Shown here: in pieces, positions 34,763-44,261 of the stretch
How positions within the stretch are numbered: position 1 is the stretch's first letter
Layout: each line of letters starts with the position of its first letter
NCBI GenBank assembly: GCA_943371005.1
Contig: CALRTB020000004.1
Location: forward strand, 1 to 64,000
Direction: 5' to 3'
DNA: 64,000 nt
DNA from: MRBY01 sp943371005
GTDB taxonomy: Bacteria > Cyanobacteriota > Cyanobacteriia > Cyanobacteriales > MRBY01
Program-made: the position numbers and the translations under genes
The notes under the pieces: generated by a model
Databases searched by the model: none
Seen by the model: only the letters and a program-made list of their open reading frames with translations
Told to the model about the DNA's origin: nothing

Positions 34763-35128
34763 ATGGCCCACCCCTCCGCTGCCGACGAAGTCAATTTAGA
34801 ACACTTAGCTGAGATGGTCAGCTACGATTTAGTCACCTTGCAAGACCTCGTTGAAACTTTTTTAGGCGATACTCCCCTACTGATTGCGGCGATGCAGACG
34901 GGTTATGCACAACATAATCAGACGGAACTGGTGCGCAATGCTCACACCCTCAAATCCAGTAGTCGTCTATTTCAAATGGAGCAATTTGCCCACCAATGCC
35001 AAGCCCTAGAAGGGGCTGCCCATGCCCAAGATTGGGCCCTTGTGGCGACGTTATTACAGCAGCTAGAGCAGGATTATCAGGCGATCGCCGCTGCCTTAGC
35101 CCTTAAATTGGCCCAGTTAATGACTTAA
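34763..35128 (+). CDS. Hpt phosphotransfer protein
   Basis: A 121-residue four-helix protein with H61 in RNAHTLKSSSRLF, the phosphorylatable histidine of Hpt domains. It is encoded six bases after the hybrid kinase and should carry phosphate from that kinase's receiver to a response regulator encoded elsewhere; no regulator follows. Confidence 0.85.
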   Translation: MAHPSAADEVNLEHLAEMVSYDLVTLQDLVETFLGDTPLLIAAMQTGYAQHNQTELVRNAHTLKSSSRLFQMEQFAHQCQALEGAAHAQDWALVATLLQQLEQDYQAIAAALALKLAQLMT

Positions 35129-35260
35129 ATGGAGTCCTGACATTGATTCGGAAAAGATTCCAGGCCGTCCGCTAGTAACTGATTCAACCCAGCCCCGCAA
35201 GATAAGCCAGCAGAATCGCTACAATTTCTGTTAGATCATCATTTTGTGCAATGGAGAACT

Positions 35261-36352
35261 ATGGCTTTTATTCTGACATTCCTTGGTAAAGGTGGGGTCG
35301 GTCGTTCCACTGTGGCGATCGCCGCCGCGAAAAAATATGCCCAAGCAGGTAAGCGGGTTTTACTCATCGGCCAAGATCCAAGTCCTGCCTGGGGGATCGC
35401 CCTGGGGATGTCACCGAGTTTTAGTCCTGTTAACCTCGAAAATAACCTCGATGCCGTGCAGATCATGGCCACTGCTGCCCTCGAATCCGGCTGGGAGCAG
35501 GTCAAAGCATTAGAAGCAAAATATCTGCGATCGCCAACCCTGAAGAACGTTTATGGCCAGGAATTAGGGATTTTGCCGGGGATGGATAGCGCTGTAATCC
35601 TCAAGGAAATTTGGGACTACGACAAAAGCGGCCAGTACGATGTGATTATCTTTGACGGTGATGGCGACCTCAATACCCTACGATTGTTAGGCACTCCCGA
35701 AATTTTAAGCTGGTACATCCGCCGCTTCCGGGAAGTGTTCCAAGCCTCTGACCTGGGTCGTGCCGTTTCACCTTTTATTCAACCCGTGACCAGCGCCATT
35801 TTAAATGTTTCCTGGACGTTTGATAACTTTGCCGCTGAACCCACCCAAGAGGCAAACCAAGTCCTCGATGAAGGCAAAAAAGCGATGGCTGACCCCAACC
35901 GTTTCGCCGCATACCTCGTCACCGATGCCAGTGCTGGGGCGATCGCCAAAGCGAAATATCTCTGGGGCAGTGCCCAGCAGGTGAATGTGACCGTTGGTGG
36001 TGTCATCGTCAATCGTAGCGATGCAGATGTTGGCCCTGAATTTGAACCCCTGACGAATACCGCCCTACCCACAGTAGAGGCTGATTATTGGGAAGACCTC
36101 ATTTCCCATCTGCCTGACTTTAGCCAAGCGGCCCAGGCTCCTCGGCCCCTGATCATCGATACCGCTGCCCGTCAGGTGAAAGTATTCCTCCCCACCTTTG
36201 ACAAAAAACAGGTTAAGCTCACCCAATATGGCCCCGAAATCACCATCGAAGCAGGGGATCAACGGCGTAATATTCTGCTGCCGCCTCCCCTCAAAGGTGC
36301 TCCTGTAAAGGGGGCAAAATTCCAAAATCAATATCTAATTATTTCTCTGTAA
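35261..36352 (+). CDS. Get3/ArsA-like P-loop ATPase with Arg in the P-loop
   Basis: A 363-residue protein of the ArsA/Get3 class. The deviant Walker A reads GKGGVGRST (residues 9-17): the signature Lys (K10) is kept but the usual second Lys is R15. DGDGDLNTLRLL is the Walker B-like region. The C-terminal 60 residues look like the alpha-crystallin-like domain of ArsA relatives (VKLTQYGPEITIEAGDQRR). The client is unknown. A terminator follows. Confidence 0.8.
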   Translation: MAFILTFLGKGGVGRSTVAIAAAKKYAQAGKRVLLIGQDPSPAWGIALGMSPSFSPVNLENNLDAVQIMATAALESGWEQVKALEAKYLRSPTLKNVYGQELGILPGMDSAVILKEIWDYDKSGQYDVIIFDGDGDLNTLRLLGTPEILSWYIRRFREVFQASDLGRAVSPFIQPVTSAILNVSWTFDNFAAEPTQEANQVLDEGKKAMADPNRFAAYLVTDASAGAIAKAKYLWGSAQQVNVTVGGVIVNRSDADVGPEFEPLTNTALPTVEADYWEDLISHLPDFSQAAQAPRPLIIDTAARQVKVFLPTFDKKQVKLTQYGPEITIEAGDQRRNILLPPPLKGAPVKGAKFQNQYLIISL

Positions 36353-36402
36353 CTGCTTGGGAGAGAGTCCCTTGCAAGAAATTGCTGATGGCGAAAACAA
36401 CC

Positions 36403-36432
36403 GCTCCAGAAACCATACTGGAGCAATCTTTT
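36403..36432 (+). terminator. Terminator of the Get3-like ATPase gene
   Basis: GCTCCAG (36403-36409) and CTGGAGC (36418-36424) form a perfect 7-bp stem, followed by AATCTTTT, 50 bases after the stop codon. Confidence 0.6.
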
Positions 36433-36740
36433 GGGAAGCATAAAATGAAAGAATGCCCAATAAATCAAGAAAAAACTTAAGAAAAAGTAAAAAATGTCTA
36501 AAATAGGGGACTTTTTCCGGAAAGCACGGCCAAATCAAGCCCGGAACCTATGAAGTTAGTCTGCGTTTCGTTACCATACATAAAATAAGCTTGAGGTCTT
36601 GATTGTAAAATTCTGGAGTGGTAGCCCGCTACAGCCGAATGGTCACTGGGAAGACATCATTGCTGGCCTGAGTGACTGCACCATCGACTGATTGCACATC
36701 TTTGTTTTTCGTTGTCCATCGTCCTAGAGGGATCTGAATT
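36433..36740. other. Gene-free spacer before menF
   Basis: No protein gene is convincing in these 308 bases. There are small inverted repeats: GTAGC-CC-GCTAC at about 36620-36632, and GTCACT / AGTGAC further right. These could belong to a leader RNA of menF, but no known riboswitch was recognised. Confidence 0.35.
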
Positions 36741-38180
36741 GTGGGAAAAACGCTTTGGCGCGATCGCCTAGAGCCGGATCAAAGTCACGGTTCGGCATTG
36801 GGGGAGGGAATGGGAACTTCCTGCCAACGGCGTCAACTGTCCCCATCGACCTGGCAACAATGGTTAACCCAAAGGACACCCGCACCATCTGGAGAAATTT
36901 TCAGCGAAATCACTCAAATTCCGGCGGTGGATAGTCTGGTGGTGCTCCAGGCCATTGAAAAAATCCTGCCCAGTTCCCTCAATCATTTCTATTGGGAAAA
37001 TCGTCAACAGCAACGGTCAATCCTCAACTTTGGCACCCTAAGCGAATTAGTCCCCCAGGGAGAAGAGCGCTTTCGCCAAGCCCAGCAATTTATTACCCAT
37101 TGGCAACAGAGAATTCAGCGTAATCTCAACGTCCCGATTCCTTACTTTTCCTGTGGGTTTACATTTTTTAGTACCCAAGCCCTTGAGGCCCCTTTTCCGG
37201 CTGGCTTGGTCACTATTCCTCGCCTCCAACTGGTGCAACACCAGCAGGCTTGTTTTTTAGTGCTCAATGGCGATCGCCAGCAACGTACTCTTTTGCGTCA
37301 TCTGGCCCAGCAATTTCGACAGTTTCTCGCAACTCTGCCCCAGGAACTCGTCCCTTCCCTAGGGATTCGGGGCACTGTCTGTACCGCCTCGACTGGATTT
37401 ACCCAGGCTGTCCGGCGAGCACTCCGACTCATTGACCAAGGCAAACTCAGCAAAATTGTCCTGGCCCATGCCCTCGATGTCACGGCCAATCAAGCCTTTG
37501 ATGTGGTGCATGCCCTGGATAATCTACGTGATCGCCATCCGGACTGTTGCGTATTTTCGCTGCGCAATCAGCGGGGTGACACATTTATTGGGGCGAGTCC
37601 AGAACGGTTACTGGCAGTGCAACGGGGACAACTGGTGACCGATGCCCTCGCCGGTTCAGCACCCCGGGGGGAATCTTTGCTTACAGACCAGCGCCTCGCC
37701 AAGAGCTTACTCCACAGTGAAAAGGAACAACGAGAACACCAGGCCGTGGCGGATTTTCTGTTGGGACAACTCCAGAGCCTTGGCCTCAATCCCCAGGCGG
37801 CCCCCCGTAAACTCCTCAAACTCTCCAATATTCAGCACCTCTGGACACCGATTCATGCCACTCTACCGCCGCAAATTCATCCCCTAGAGGTGGTCGCTCA
37901 CTTACACCCAACACCAGCGGTGGCCGGCGTCCCCAGGGCGATCGCCTGTGCCGAGATTCGTCAGGCAGAAACCTTCGACCGCACCCTCTATGCTGCTCCC
38001 ATCGGTTGGCTCGACAATCAGGGTAATAGTGAATTTATCGTGGCAATTCGGTCGGCTTTAATTCGAGGAAACCATGCCAGACTCTACGGTGGGGCCGGGA
38101 TTGTCGCGGGTTCCCAGCCCGAACGGGAATATGCCGAAGTCCAGTTAAAATTGACCTCCCTGTTGGAAGCGTTGACTTAA
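36741..38180 (+). CDS. menF: Isochorismate synthase
   Basis: A 479-residue chorismate-binding enzyme. The C-terminal catalytic part shows GKLSKIVLAH, FIGASPERLL, DALAGSAPRGE, HLHPTPAVAGVPR and GGAGIVAGSQPEREYAE. It commits chorismate to phylloquinone, the photosystem I quinone. The weakly conserved N-terminus begins at a GTG at 36741; the exact start is uncertain. Confidence 0.88.
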   Translation: MGKTLWRDRLEPDQSHGSALGEGMGTSCQRRQLSPSTWQQWLTQRTPAPSGEIFSEITQIPAVDSLVVLQAIEKILPSSLNHFYWENRQQQRSILNFGTLSELVPQGEERFRQAQQFITHWQQRIQRNLNVPIPYFSCGFTFFSTQALEAPFPAGLVTIPRLQLVQHQQACFLVLNGDRQQRTLLRHLAQQFRQFLATLPQELVPSLGIRGTVCTASTGFTQAVRRALRLIDQGKLSKIVLAHALDVTANQAFDVVHALDNLRDRHPDCCVFSLRNQRGDTFIGASPERLLAVQRGQLVTDALAGSAPRGESLLTDQRLAKSLLHSEKEQREHQAVADFLLGQLQSLGLNPQAAPRKLLKLSNIQHLWTPIHATLPPQIHPLEVVAHLHPTPAVAGVPRAIACAEIRQAETFDRTLYAAPIGWLDNQGNSEFIVAIRSALIRGNHARLYGGAGIVAGSQPEREYAEVQLKLTSLLEALT

Positions 38181-38240
38181 TATTTGCCCTTAGAAAAAGT
38201 TGCTAAGATCGCAGTGTAACAGAAGGTAAAGGCCGCTCCC

Positions 38241-41200
38241 ATGAAGCGCATTGTGATCATCACCGGGTTTGAAGCGTTTAATGCCAGCTTGTATCGGGAT
38301 GCTGCCCAAAAGGCGATCGCCCGTTGTCCTGATCTAGAAGTTTTGACCTTTAACGACCGGGATTTGGTCAGCCAACCGGAGGCCGTGGCCCAGACATTAC
38401 AGGGGGCCGATGTTTTCTTTGCCAGCCTCATTTTTGACTATGACCAAGTAATTTGGCTGCGGGAAAGAGTTGAAAATATTCCGGTGCGCTTGGTTTTTGA
38501 GTCGGCGTTAGAGCTCATGGCCTTGACGCGGTTGGGTAAGTTCGTCATCGGTGAACAACCCAAGGGAATGCCGAAGCCGATTAAATTTATCCTGAGCAAA
38601 TTTACCAACAGCAAAGAGGAGGATAAGCTTGCGGGCTACTTGAGTTTCCTCAAGACCGGGCCCAAACTACTGAAATATATTCCCGCGAAAAAAGTTCAGG
38701 ATCTGCGCAATTGGCTGATTATCTATGGCTATTGGAACGCCGGTGGCACGGATAATGTAGCGGCTATGTGCTGGGCGATCGCCGAAAATTATTTGGGTTT
38801 AGAAATCGGGGAATTGCCGGCTGTGGTGGAAACACCGAACCTGGGCTTGCTCCATCCCGACCATGAAGGCTATTTCCTCAGTCCCCAGGAATATCTTGAC
38901 TGGCATCGCCAAAGCTTCCCGGAGCAAAAACTAAACCCCGTCGTTGCTGTCCTCCTCTACCGCAAGCACGTTGTCACAAAGCAACCCTACATTCCCCAAC
39001 TGATTCGCAAATTTGAGGCCGATGGGTTGGTGCCCCTGCCGATTTTTATCAACGGTGTCGAGGCCCATGTGATCGTCCGGGATTGGCTCACCACCGACTA
39101 TGAACAGCACCAAAGGCTCCATGGTCAGGTGGCAATTAAATCCCTCAAAGCCGATGCGGTGAAGGTTGAGGGCATCGTTTCGACCATCGGTTTTCCCCTG
39201 GTGGGTGGCCCGGCAGGTTCTATGGAAGCGGGGCGGCAGGTGGAGGTGGCGAAAAGTATCCTCACAGCGAAAAATATTCCCTACCTCGTCGCAGCCCCCC
39301 TGTTAATCCAAGACCTCCACTCCTGGACGAGGCAAGGAATCGGCAGTCTGCAAAGTGTGGTGCTCTATGCCCTGCCGGAACTCGATGGGGCGATTGATAC
39401 CATTCCCCTCGGCGGCCTCGTCGGTGAAGACATTTACTTAATCCCCGAACGGGTGAAACGGCTCACGGGACGGCTCAAAAATTGGATTCGTCTTAAAAAT
39501 ACTGCCCCAGGCGATCGCCAATTGGCTATTTTGCTTTATGGGTTTCCGCCGGGCTATGGGGCGACAGGAACGGCAGCGCTGTTAAATGTGCCGAAAAGTT
39601 TAGTGAATCTCCTGAAATCGCTCCAGGCGGCGGGTTACGACGTGGGGAATTTTCCGGAAGATGGCGAGGAAATTATTCGCTTGGTGAAAGCCGCCGACGA
39701 AGCCTACCGTTTGGACCCCACTTTAGCGCCCCGGCAGACCCTAGAGAATATCGATCTCAAAACCATGGATCGCTGGCTGGGTTATCTCCTCACGAAAAAG
39801 ATTGAGAAGCAGTGGAAAAGTTTAACCAATACGGGCCTGAAAACCTTTGGGGGCAAATGTCAGGTGGGGGGTGTCCAGTTCGGAAAGGTGTGGATCGGGG
39901 TGCAACCGCCCCTGGGCATTTCTGGCGACCCGATGCGGTTGATGTTTGAAAAAGACCTCACGCCCTATCCCCAATATGCTGCCTTTTATAAATGGCTCCA
40001 AAATGAATTTCGCGCCGATGCCCTGATTCACTTCGGGATGCACGGGACGGTGGAATGGTTGCCTGGTTCACCCCTGGGGAATACCAGCTATTCTTGGTCG
40101 GATATTTTGCTGGGAAATCTGCCGAATTTGTACATTTACGCGGCGAATAACCCCTCGGAGTCGATTTTGGCGAAGCGGCGCGGCTATGGCACCCTAATTT
40201 CCCATAATGTGCCCCCCTATGGTCGGGCGGGTTTGTACAAGGAATTATTGGTGCTGCGGGATTTGATCGGGGAATATCGCGAGGATCCAGAAAGAAATGA
40301 TGCTCTCCGCCCCGACATTATCCAGAAAATTGTCGATCTCGGTCTGCCGGAGGATTGTCCATTTACGGTGGGGCAAGAACAGGAGATCGCGTTTACGGTC
40401 GAAAATGCTTCCTTACTTAGTAAAAACGCCCTGCAAAATTATTTCGTCCACATTTATGAATACCTGCAAACCCTAGAGCAACGACTGTTTTCCTCTGGTC
40501 TCCATGTCCTGGGGGAAAAACCCAGCCCGGAAATTATCTTCAGTTACCTCGCGGCTTACTTTGGCGATCGCCTTTCGGAAAATGTCCTCACCAAGGTGGC
40601 CCAGGGAGAGCAGGAAATTATTTGCGATCAACCAGAACTCTTAGAAGAAGCGCGGGAAATTGGCGATCGCCTGCTGCAAACGGACGAAGAAATGAGCAAC
40701 TTGCTCAAGGGTTTGAACGGCGAATATATCCCCCCTGCCCCTGGAGGCGATTTGCTGCGGGATGGCCTGGGAGTTTTACCCACGGGACGGAATATCCATG
40801 CCCTTGACCCCTACCGGATGCCTTCCCCGGCGGCCTATGCCAGAGGTCGAGAAATTGGCAAAAAAATCATCCAGCAACACCTTGAAGAAACGGGCAATTA
40901 TCCAGAGACGGTGGCGGTGATGCTCTGGGGTTTGGATGCGATTAAAACAAAAGGAGAATCCTTAGGCATTCTGCTGGAATTGGTGGGCGCAGAACCGATT
41001 AAGGAGGGCACGGGGCGCATTGTCCGTTATGGGTTGTTGCCCCTGGAGGTTGTCGGCCACCCCCGCATTGATATTTTGGCGAATCTGTCGGGCATTTTCC
41101 GGGATAGCTTTGTCAACATCATTGAATTGCTCGACGATCTGTTCCAACGGGCCGCCACAGCAGATGAAGATCCCGCCCAAAATTTTATCCGTAAGCACAG

Positions 41201-41957
41201 TCTCGAACTCCAGGCCGAAGGGGTTGAAAATACTACTGCTCGCTTGTTTTCCAATCCCGCCGGTGATTTTGGTTCCCTGGTCAATGATCAAGTCGTCGAA
41301 GGCAATTGGGACAGTAGCGACGAACTGGCGAAAACCTGGGAAGGCCGCAATCAATACAGCTATGGCCGCAACGATAAGGGTCAGGCTCGCCCAGAGGTTC
41401 TGAAAAAATTACTCCAAACAGGCGATCGCCTTGTGCAAGAAATTGACTCGGTAGAATATGGTCTCACAGATATCCAGGAATACTACGCCAGTACCGGGGG
41501 TCTGAAAAAAGCGGCGGAAAATGCCAGCGGCAAAACGGTTACGGCCAGCTTTGTGGAAAGTTTTTCAAAGGACACTACCCCTCGCAAGTTGGAATCTGTA
41601 TTGCGCATGGAATATCGCTCTAAGCTACTCAACCCCAAATGGGCCGAGACGATGGCGGATCAGGGTTCGGGTGGCGCCTACGAAATTTCCCAGCGGATGA
41701 CGGCCCTGATTGGTTGGGGTGGCACAGTCGGTTTCCAGGATGAATGGGTCTATGACCAAGCGGCGGCGACCTATGCCCTCGATGCAGCCATGGCGCAAAA
41801 ATTGCGAGATGCGAACCCCGAAGCTTTTCGGAATATTGTCGGGCGAATGTTGGAGGCCCATGGGCGTGGTTTCTGGGAGGCTGGCGCTGAAAAACTCCAA
41901 AAACTGAGTGATCTTTACGATCTTACTGACGATGTTTTAGAAGGAATTTCAACCTAA
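38241..41957 (+). CDS. BchH/CobN-family chelatase large subunit, second H-type paralogue
   Basis: A 1238-residue protein. The N-terminal DUF3479-like segment (RIVIITGFEAFNASLYRDAA) marks the BchH/ChlH branch. The core has LIHFGMHGTVEWLPGSPLG, LISHNVPPYGRAGLYKE and LPTGRNIHALDPYRMP. True ChlH lies at the right edge of this window (62664-64000), so this is a paralogue, shorter than ChlH (normally about 1330). Orthologues are often labelled CobN. Whether it inserts magnesium or cobalt, or binds porphyrin for another use, cannot be decided from sequence. Confidence 0.82.
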   Translation: MKRIVIITGFEAFNASLYRDAAQKAIARCPDLEVLTFNDRDLVSQPEAVAQTLQGADVFFASLIFDYDQVIWLRERVENIPVRLVFESALELMALTRLGKFVIGEQPKGMPKPIKFILSKFTNSKEEDKLAGYLSFLKTGPKLLKYIPAKKVQDLRNWLIIYGYWNAGGTDNVAAMCWAIAENYLGLEIGELPAVVETPNLGLLHPDHEGYFLSPQEYLDWHRQSFPEQKLNPVVAVLLYRKHVVTKQPYIPQLIRKFEADGLVPLPIFINGVEAHVIVRDWLTTDYEQHQRLHGQVAIKSLKADAVKVEGIVSTIGFPLVGGPAGSMEAGRQVEVAKSILTAKNIPYLVAAPLLIQDLHSWTRQGIGSLQSVVLYALPELDGAIDTIPLGGLVGEDIYLIPERVKRLTGRLKNWIRLKNTAPGDRQLAILLYGFPPGYGATGTAALLNVPKSLVNLLKSLQAAGYDVGNFPEDGEEIIRLVKAADEAYRLDPTLAPRQTLENIDLKTMDRWLGYLLTKKIEKQWKSLTNTGLKTFGGKCQVGGVQFGKVWIGVQPPLGISGDPMRLMFEKDLTPYPQYAAFYKWLQNEFRADALIHFGMHGTVEWLPGSPLGNTSYSWSDILLGNLPNLYIYAANNPSESILAKRRGYGTLISHNVPPYGRAGLYKELLVLRDLIGEYREDPERNDALRPDIIQKIVDLGLPEDCPFTVGQEQEIAFTVENASLLSKNALQNYFVHIYEYLQTLEQRLFSSGLHVLGEKPSPEIIFSYLAAYFGDRLSENVLTKVAQGEQEIICDQPELLEEAREIGDRLLQTDEEMSNLLKGLNGEYIPPAPGGDLLRDGLGVLPTGRNIHALDPYRMPSPAAYARGREIGKKIIQQHLEETGNYPETVAVMLWGLDAIKTKGESLGILLELVGAEPIKEGTGRIVRYGLLPLEVVGHPRIDILANLSGIFRDSFVNIIELLDDLFQRAATADEDPAQNFIRKHSLELQAEGVENTTARLFSNPAGDFGSLVNDQVVEGNWDSSDELAKTWEGRNQYSYGRNDKGQARPEVLKKLLQTGDRLVQEIDSVEYGLTDIQEYYASTGGLKKAAENASGKTVTASFVESFSKDTTPRKLESVLRMEYRSKLLNPKWAETMADQGSGGAYEISQRMTALIGWGGTVGFQDEWVYDQAAATYALDAAMAQKLRDANPEAFRNIVGRMLEAHGRGFWEAGAEKLQKLSDLYDLTDDVLEGIST

Positions 41958-42058
41958 ATACAATTGACGATTCAATTTAACAAGAAGATGACTTGGGAAT
42001 TTTAAAATCTATAACCAAATCCAAACCATCGAATCTTAGCTCAGAAAAGTGATTGTAC

Positions 42059-42721
42059 TCAATCCTGTTGTTTAAAGTCACGCCAGGGTTCAAAAAGTTG
42101 TCCCAAAGGATCTTCAAATAATTCTTGAGGCGAAATTGTTTCCCAAGGCTCCTTTAAAATACCTTGGTCTTTGTAGGGATCTTGATCCAAACAGTAGGCA
42201 ATTAATTCGCTACAAATCCAAGCGTCTTGTGTATTTAAGAGTTGAGTAATGCGCTTTTCTAATTGACCCCGAGATAATCGATTCAGAAAGTGACCGAGCA
42301 TTGTACCAGCCGCAGCATGGGCCGCAATTAGACGCAGATCATATTCACTATTGAGTTCCTGTTCCGCACGATCAATCAAGTTTTTTGCAATGTCTTCATT
42401 GAGATCCCTTGGCTTTCTAAAAAAAATATCGCACTGTTCGTCGTCAAAATATTTACTTAAGCTAGATTGTTGTACGCCCGTTTGTGCATGGGCTTCAATG
42501 CATTCGTCGGCTCCCGTCACGATTAGGGCATGGGTCGCGATAATGTCACTCATTCTGCCTAGGCCTGTAAAGTAGGCAATGCCTTGAGAAACAAAGTTTG
42601 AGTTGTTGTATGTAAAACCAATATATCCCCGATTATAGTTGTCCCCATACTTGGGAATCCGATTTTGCTTCTCGATGTTACTAGGTTTTTCGTCTTGTGA
42701 TTTGTTGTGTTGTGCTGACAT
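42059..42721 (-). CDS. Permuted papain-like (YiiX/NlpC-P60-like) hydrolase
   Basis: A 220-residue soluble protein. A GYIGFTYNNSNFVSQGIAYF start and HALIV (candidate His) precede DAWICSELIAYCL (candidate Cys). This His-before-Cys order fits permuted papain-fold amidases of the YiiX/DUF830 type, which act on cell-wall peptides, lipids or protein amides. ATG 42721 with AGGAG about 9 bases upstream is chosen over an upstream start adding 19 residues. The gene is more AT-rich than its neighbours and stands alone. Confidence 0.6.
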   Translation of the reverse strand: MSAQHNKSQDEKPSNIEKQNRIPKYGDNYNRGYIGFTYNNSNFVSQGIAYFTGLGRMSDIIATHALIVTGADECIEAHAQTGVQQSSLSKYFDDEQCDIFFRKPRDLNEDIAKNLIDRAEQELNSEYDLRLIAAHAAAGTMLGHFLNRLSRGQLEKRITQLLNTQDAWICSELIAYCLDQDPYKDQGILKEPWETISPQELFEDPLGQLFEPWRDFKQQD

Positions 42722-42962
42722 ATTTATTGTCTCCTGAAAAGATGGCAATGTTGTTTCAATTAGGAAAATAAAAAGCAAATTATTATCGATCTAAATATCA
42801 TTCCTGCCGTACAAAAAAGTCTTATTGCGGGTTTTAGATCCTTTCTCCATAGGCTAACTCTTTATTTTTAAACTCGTCCCAATAGCAAAAAATCTTGAGG
42901 ATAAACTAAGTGGTTATGCTCATTGTTTTTCCGATTGTAAACTGCCTGAAATAAGAGCTTCG

Positions 42963-44147
42963 TTAAGCTTGTATGGCAGTGGATGTTGGGAACGTTTCTG
43001 GGTGCCGTGATTGATGGAAATGCTGTAGGGCGATCGCCCCATTTTGACCACCGAACCCAAAGCTAAAACAGAGAGTATTTCGGAGAGAATAATCCTGGGC
43101 TTTCGTGACGAAATTCAAGGCAAATTCTGGCTGTTCTAGGCCGACGCAGGGAAAAAGTTGTTGCTCCCGCAGCATTAATACGGAGAAAGCAACTCCCAAA
43201 GCTCCCGACGCACCGAGGGTATGCCCCGTTGCCCCTTTGCTGCCACTGACAAAAGGACGGTGCGGAAATAGTGTTTCGATAATCGTTGCTTCGGCTTGGT
43301 CATTTAAACGGGTGCTGGTGCCGTGGGGATGGATATGATCAATATCTTCCGGTTTTAAGCCAGCCCGATCTAAACATTGGGCGATCGCCTTGATAGCAGC
43401 CTGATGATTCCTCTGGGGCGCGTTCATGTGGTGGGCATCACAGGTAAAGCTCCAACCGAGGATTTCCCCGTAGATTTTGGCGTTCCGTTGCTGGGCTGAT
43501 TCTAAGGTTTCAAGCAGAAAAATTGCTCCCCCTTCCCCTAAAACCAAGCCTTCCCGCCGTTGGTCAAAGGGAAAACAACCCGTCGTTGCCAAAGCCCCCA
43601 TTTTCTGGAACCCCGTAATACTCAAGGGCGTAACGGGAGATTCCACTGCTCCGGCGAACACTTGTGGGCAATCGCCCCGTTGCAGCAGTTCAAAGCCCTG
43701 GGCGATCGCCCACATTCCCGTAGTACAAGCACCCATCGGTGCTAAAACTGGCCCTTGGGAGACAACTTGCTGGGCCGTGGCGATCGCCAGTTGGTTGGGT
43801 AAATACGCTAACCAATTGCCCAGATCCGTTTGATCTTCTCGTTGATAGCCATAGCGGAGCCTTTCCCACTGCCCTTGGAAGCCGCGACTGGAACCGATCA
43901 CAATCCCGCAATTTTTTAAAGGGGGTTCTAAACCAGCATCTGTTAGAGTCACCTCAACAAGCGATCGCCGCAGTGCTTCTAAATCCACAGGCTCTTTCGC
44001 CAACATCGCCACCGGAATGACGGGTAAATCCCCAAACGGTTGCCGCAATTGGATCGCACTTTCCCCTTGTTGTAGTTTTTGCCAAGCCTGGAGGCGATCG
44101 CCCAGGGCACAGCGCAAACCCAGGCCCGTTATCACTACCCGCACCAT
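42963..44147 (-). CDS. Beta-ketoacyl-ACP synthase (KAS II type)
   Basis: A 394-residue thiolase-fold condensing enzyme with the full triad C141 (GACTTGM), H275 (HPHGTSTR) and H309 (GATGHTLGASG). It elongates acyl chains on acyl carrier protein. It lies away from other fatty-acid genes and may be a second FabF-like enzyme rather than the main one. Confidence 0.88.
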   Translation of the reverse strand: MVRVVITGLGLRCALGDRLQAWQKLQQGESAIQLRQPFGDLPVIPVAMLAKEPVDLEALRRSLVEVTLTDAGLEPPLKNCGIVIGSSRGFQGQWERLRYGYQREDQTDLGNWLAYLPNQLAIATAQQVVSQGPVLAPMGACTTGMWAIAQGFELLQRGDCPQVFAGAVESPVTPLSITGFQKMGALATTGCFPFDQRREGLVLGEGGAIFLLETLESAQQRNAKIYGEILGWSFTCDAHHMNAPQRNHQAAIKAIAQCLDRAGLKPEDIDHIHPHGTSTRLNDQAEATIIETLFPHRPFVSGSKGATGHTLGASGALGVAFSVLMLREQQLFPCVGLEQPEFALNFVTKAQDYSLRNTLCFSFGFGGQNGAIALQHFHQSRHPETFPTSTAIQA

Positions 44148-44261
44148 ATCGATATCCCATCACTCAGCATCAAAAATTTTGTGTAATCCTGTCGATTTCT
44201 GTCAATCGCCGTTACCTTAAGATGTTGCAACCGATTATTCTCGCCAAGGAAACTCACTACC

